Source of the DNA: Mycolicibacterium moriokaense | GTDB lineage: Bacteria > Actinomycetota > Actinomycetes > Mycobacteriales > Mycobacteriaceae | NCBI RefSeq assembly: GCF_010726085.1 | Contig: NZ_AP022560.1 | Span: forward strand, 5,332,001 to 5,396,000 | Length of the DNA stretch: 64,000 nucleotides | Direction: 5' to 3' | Position numbers and translations under genes: made by a program | Notes under the pieces: model-generated | Databases searched by the model: none | What the model was told of the DNA's origin: nothing | Seen by the model: the letters and a program-made list of their open reading frames with translations, nothing else | Shown here: piece by piece, positions 63,322 to 64,000 of the stretch | Layout of the letters: every line of letters begins with the position of its first letter | How positions within the stretch are numbered: position 1 is the first letter of the stretch

Positions 63322-63470
63322 CGATTAAGGAAATCGCCGGAACCCCTGTAGACTGAGTACAGCGGCATCGTCTGTTCTGCCTTTTGCCGCTTCTCGATCG
63401 TCAAACCGAGCGCCGCGGGATCACCCGCGCCGGGCAGGACGACCACACTCAAACTTTCGGAGCTTCAATC
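63322..63470 (+). promoter_or_regulatory. promoter and long 5' leader of the helicase gene
   Basis: TAGACT inside CTGTAGACTGAGTACAG (63346-63362) is a good -10, giving a 5' leader of about 110 nt before TTG 63471. A stem GCGATT/AATCGC (63321-63337) closes the upstream gene. Long leaders with cold-shock control are common for DEAD-box helicases. Confidence 0.5.
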
Positions 63471-64000
63471 TTGTCTGTTCAAATCCCCGGTGGCTCAACC
63501 ATGCCCACCTTCGCCGAACTCGGCCTGCCACAGGCAGTCGTCGACGTCCTCGCCGACACCGGCATCGATACGCCGTTCCCCATCCAGGCCGCCACGCTGC
63601 CTGATTCGTTGGCGGGCCGTGACGTTCTCGGCCGCGGCCGCACCGGATCCGGCAAGACTTACGCGTTTCTGTTGCCGATGGTGACGCGACTCACAAACAA
63701 CCCCTCCAGGCCTCTCCCCGGCCGGCCCCGGGCGCTCATCCTGGCCCCGACACGCGAGTTGGTGGCTCAGATCCAGGCGTCGCTCGCTCCCCTGGCCGCT
63801 GCCACAAATCTGCGTTCGGTCGTCGTGTTCGGCGGTGTCGGGCACCAACCGCAGATCGACAAGCTGCGCGCGGGTGTCGATATCGTCATCGCCTGCCCCG
63901 GCCGCCTCGAAGACCATGTGCAGGCAGGTCACGCCGACCTGTCGGCGGTCGAGATCACCGTGCTGGATGAGGCCGACCACATGGCCGATCTCGGATTCCT
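63471..64000 (+). CDS. DEAD-box ATP-dependent RNA helicase, 3' end outside window
   Basis: First 176 codons of an RNA helicase that unwinds structured RNA in ribosome assembly or mRNA decay. Q motif FAELGLPQAVVD...TPFPIQ, Walker A GRTGSGKT near residue 60, motif Ia PTRELVAQ near 95, motif Ib CPGRLEDH and the DEAD box near residue 166 are all present. TTG 63471 has GGAGC at 10 bp; ATG 63501 is the alternative start. Confidence 0.95.
   Translation, partial: MSVQIPGGSTMPTFAELGLPQAVVDVLADTGIDTPFPIQAATLPDSLAGRDVLGRGRTGSGKTYAFLLPMVTRLTNNPSRPLPGRPRALILAPTRELVAQIQASLAPLAAATNLRSVVVFGGVGHQPQIDKLRAGVDIVIACPGRLEDHVQAGHADLSAVEITVLDEADHMADLGF

Overview
The window is high-GC actinobacterial DNA from a Mycobacterium (Mycolicibacterium-like) chromosome. 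From position 7111 to about 61300 the gene order follows, with insertions and losses, the M. tuberculosis segment Rv3366-Rv3437 as I remember it: trmL, nitroreductase, F420/PPOX protein, dnaE2, htdY, acrA1, iunH, imuB-imuA', guaA, pgmB-like HAD/GH65, choD, guaB3-guaB2, DUF5319, rsdA-sigD, whiB3, groEL1-groES, tsaD-rimI-tsaB-tsaE, alr, gadB, nnr, glmS. The species cannot be fixed from the sequence alone.

Positions 1-7100 are the integrase end of an integrated phage-like element, all transcribed leftward. A large serine integrase (5555-7090) abuts trmL, and the element supplies the start codon and first codons of trmL. Left of the integrase is about 900 bp without convincing protein genes. It holds eight spaced promoter-like repeats (4924-5558) and a chain of stem-loops ending in a canonical terminator (4685-4930), read here as a probable non-coding RNA. 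Two small genes follow, then a two-domain winged-helix protein whose gene carries six identical 14-bp palindromes (iteron-like, as in lambda O). After these come a 741-aa tape measure protein and an ATGA-coupled run of small genes ending in a scaffold-like protein cut by the window edge. A tape measure upstream of a scaffold is the reverse of ordinary siphovirus order, so the element is either a rearranged prophage or a satellite.

Positions 7111-26000 carry tRNA methylation, two redox enzymes, and a split SOS mutasome: dnaE2 and imuA'-imuB, each behind a LexA box. Between them lie an HNH/13E12-type gene, an amino-acid permease with a universal stress protein, lipid genes (htdY, acrA1), iunH, and an ohr-ohrR peroxide-resistance pair with a perfect operator palindrome.

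Positions 26000-40250 hold purine nucleotide synthesis (guaA, guaB3, guaB2), a disaccharide-phosphorolysis pair (HAD mutase plus GH65), a benzoylformate-decarboxylase-like TPP enzyme with a tautomerase, a cholesterol-oxidase family GMC protein, and the sigD/anti-sigma-D pair.

Positions 40250-51100 contain whiB3, a remarkable short protein with eleven cysteines at exact CXX spacing, a DUF4349 lipoprotein, a LysR/cupin/HD/oxidoreductase accessory group, uncharacterised exported or membrane proteins, a beta-lactamase-fold lipoprotein, an enoyl-CoA hydratase and the CIRCE-controlled groES-groEL1 operon. Positions 51100-64000 contain the t6A-synthesis genes (tsaD, tsaB, tsaE) with rimI in one tightly overlapping leftward operon with alr, then gadB-nnr and glmS. 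Rightward genes close the window: a hydrolase-fold protein, an F420-dependent oxidoreductase with a palindromic operator, and the start of a DEAD-box RNA helicase.
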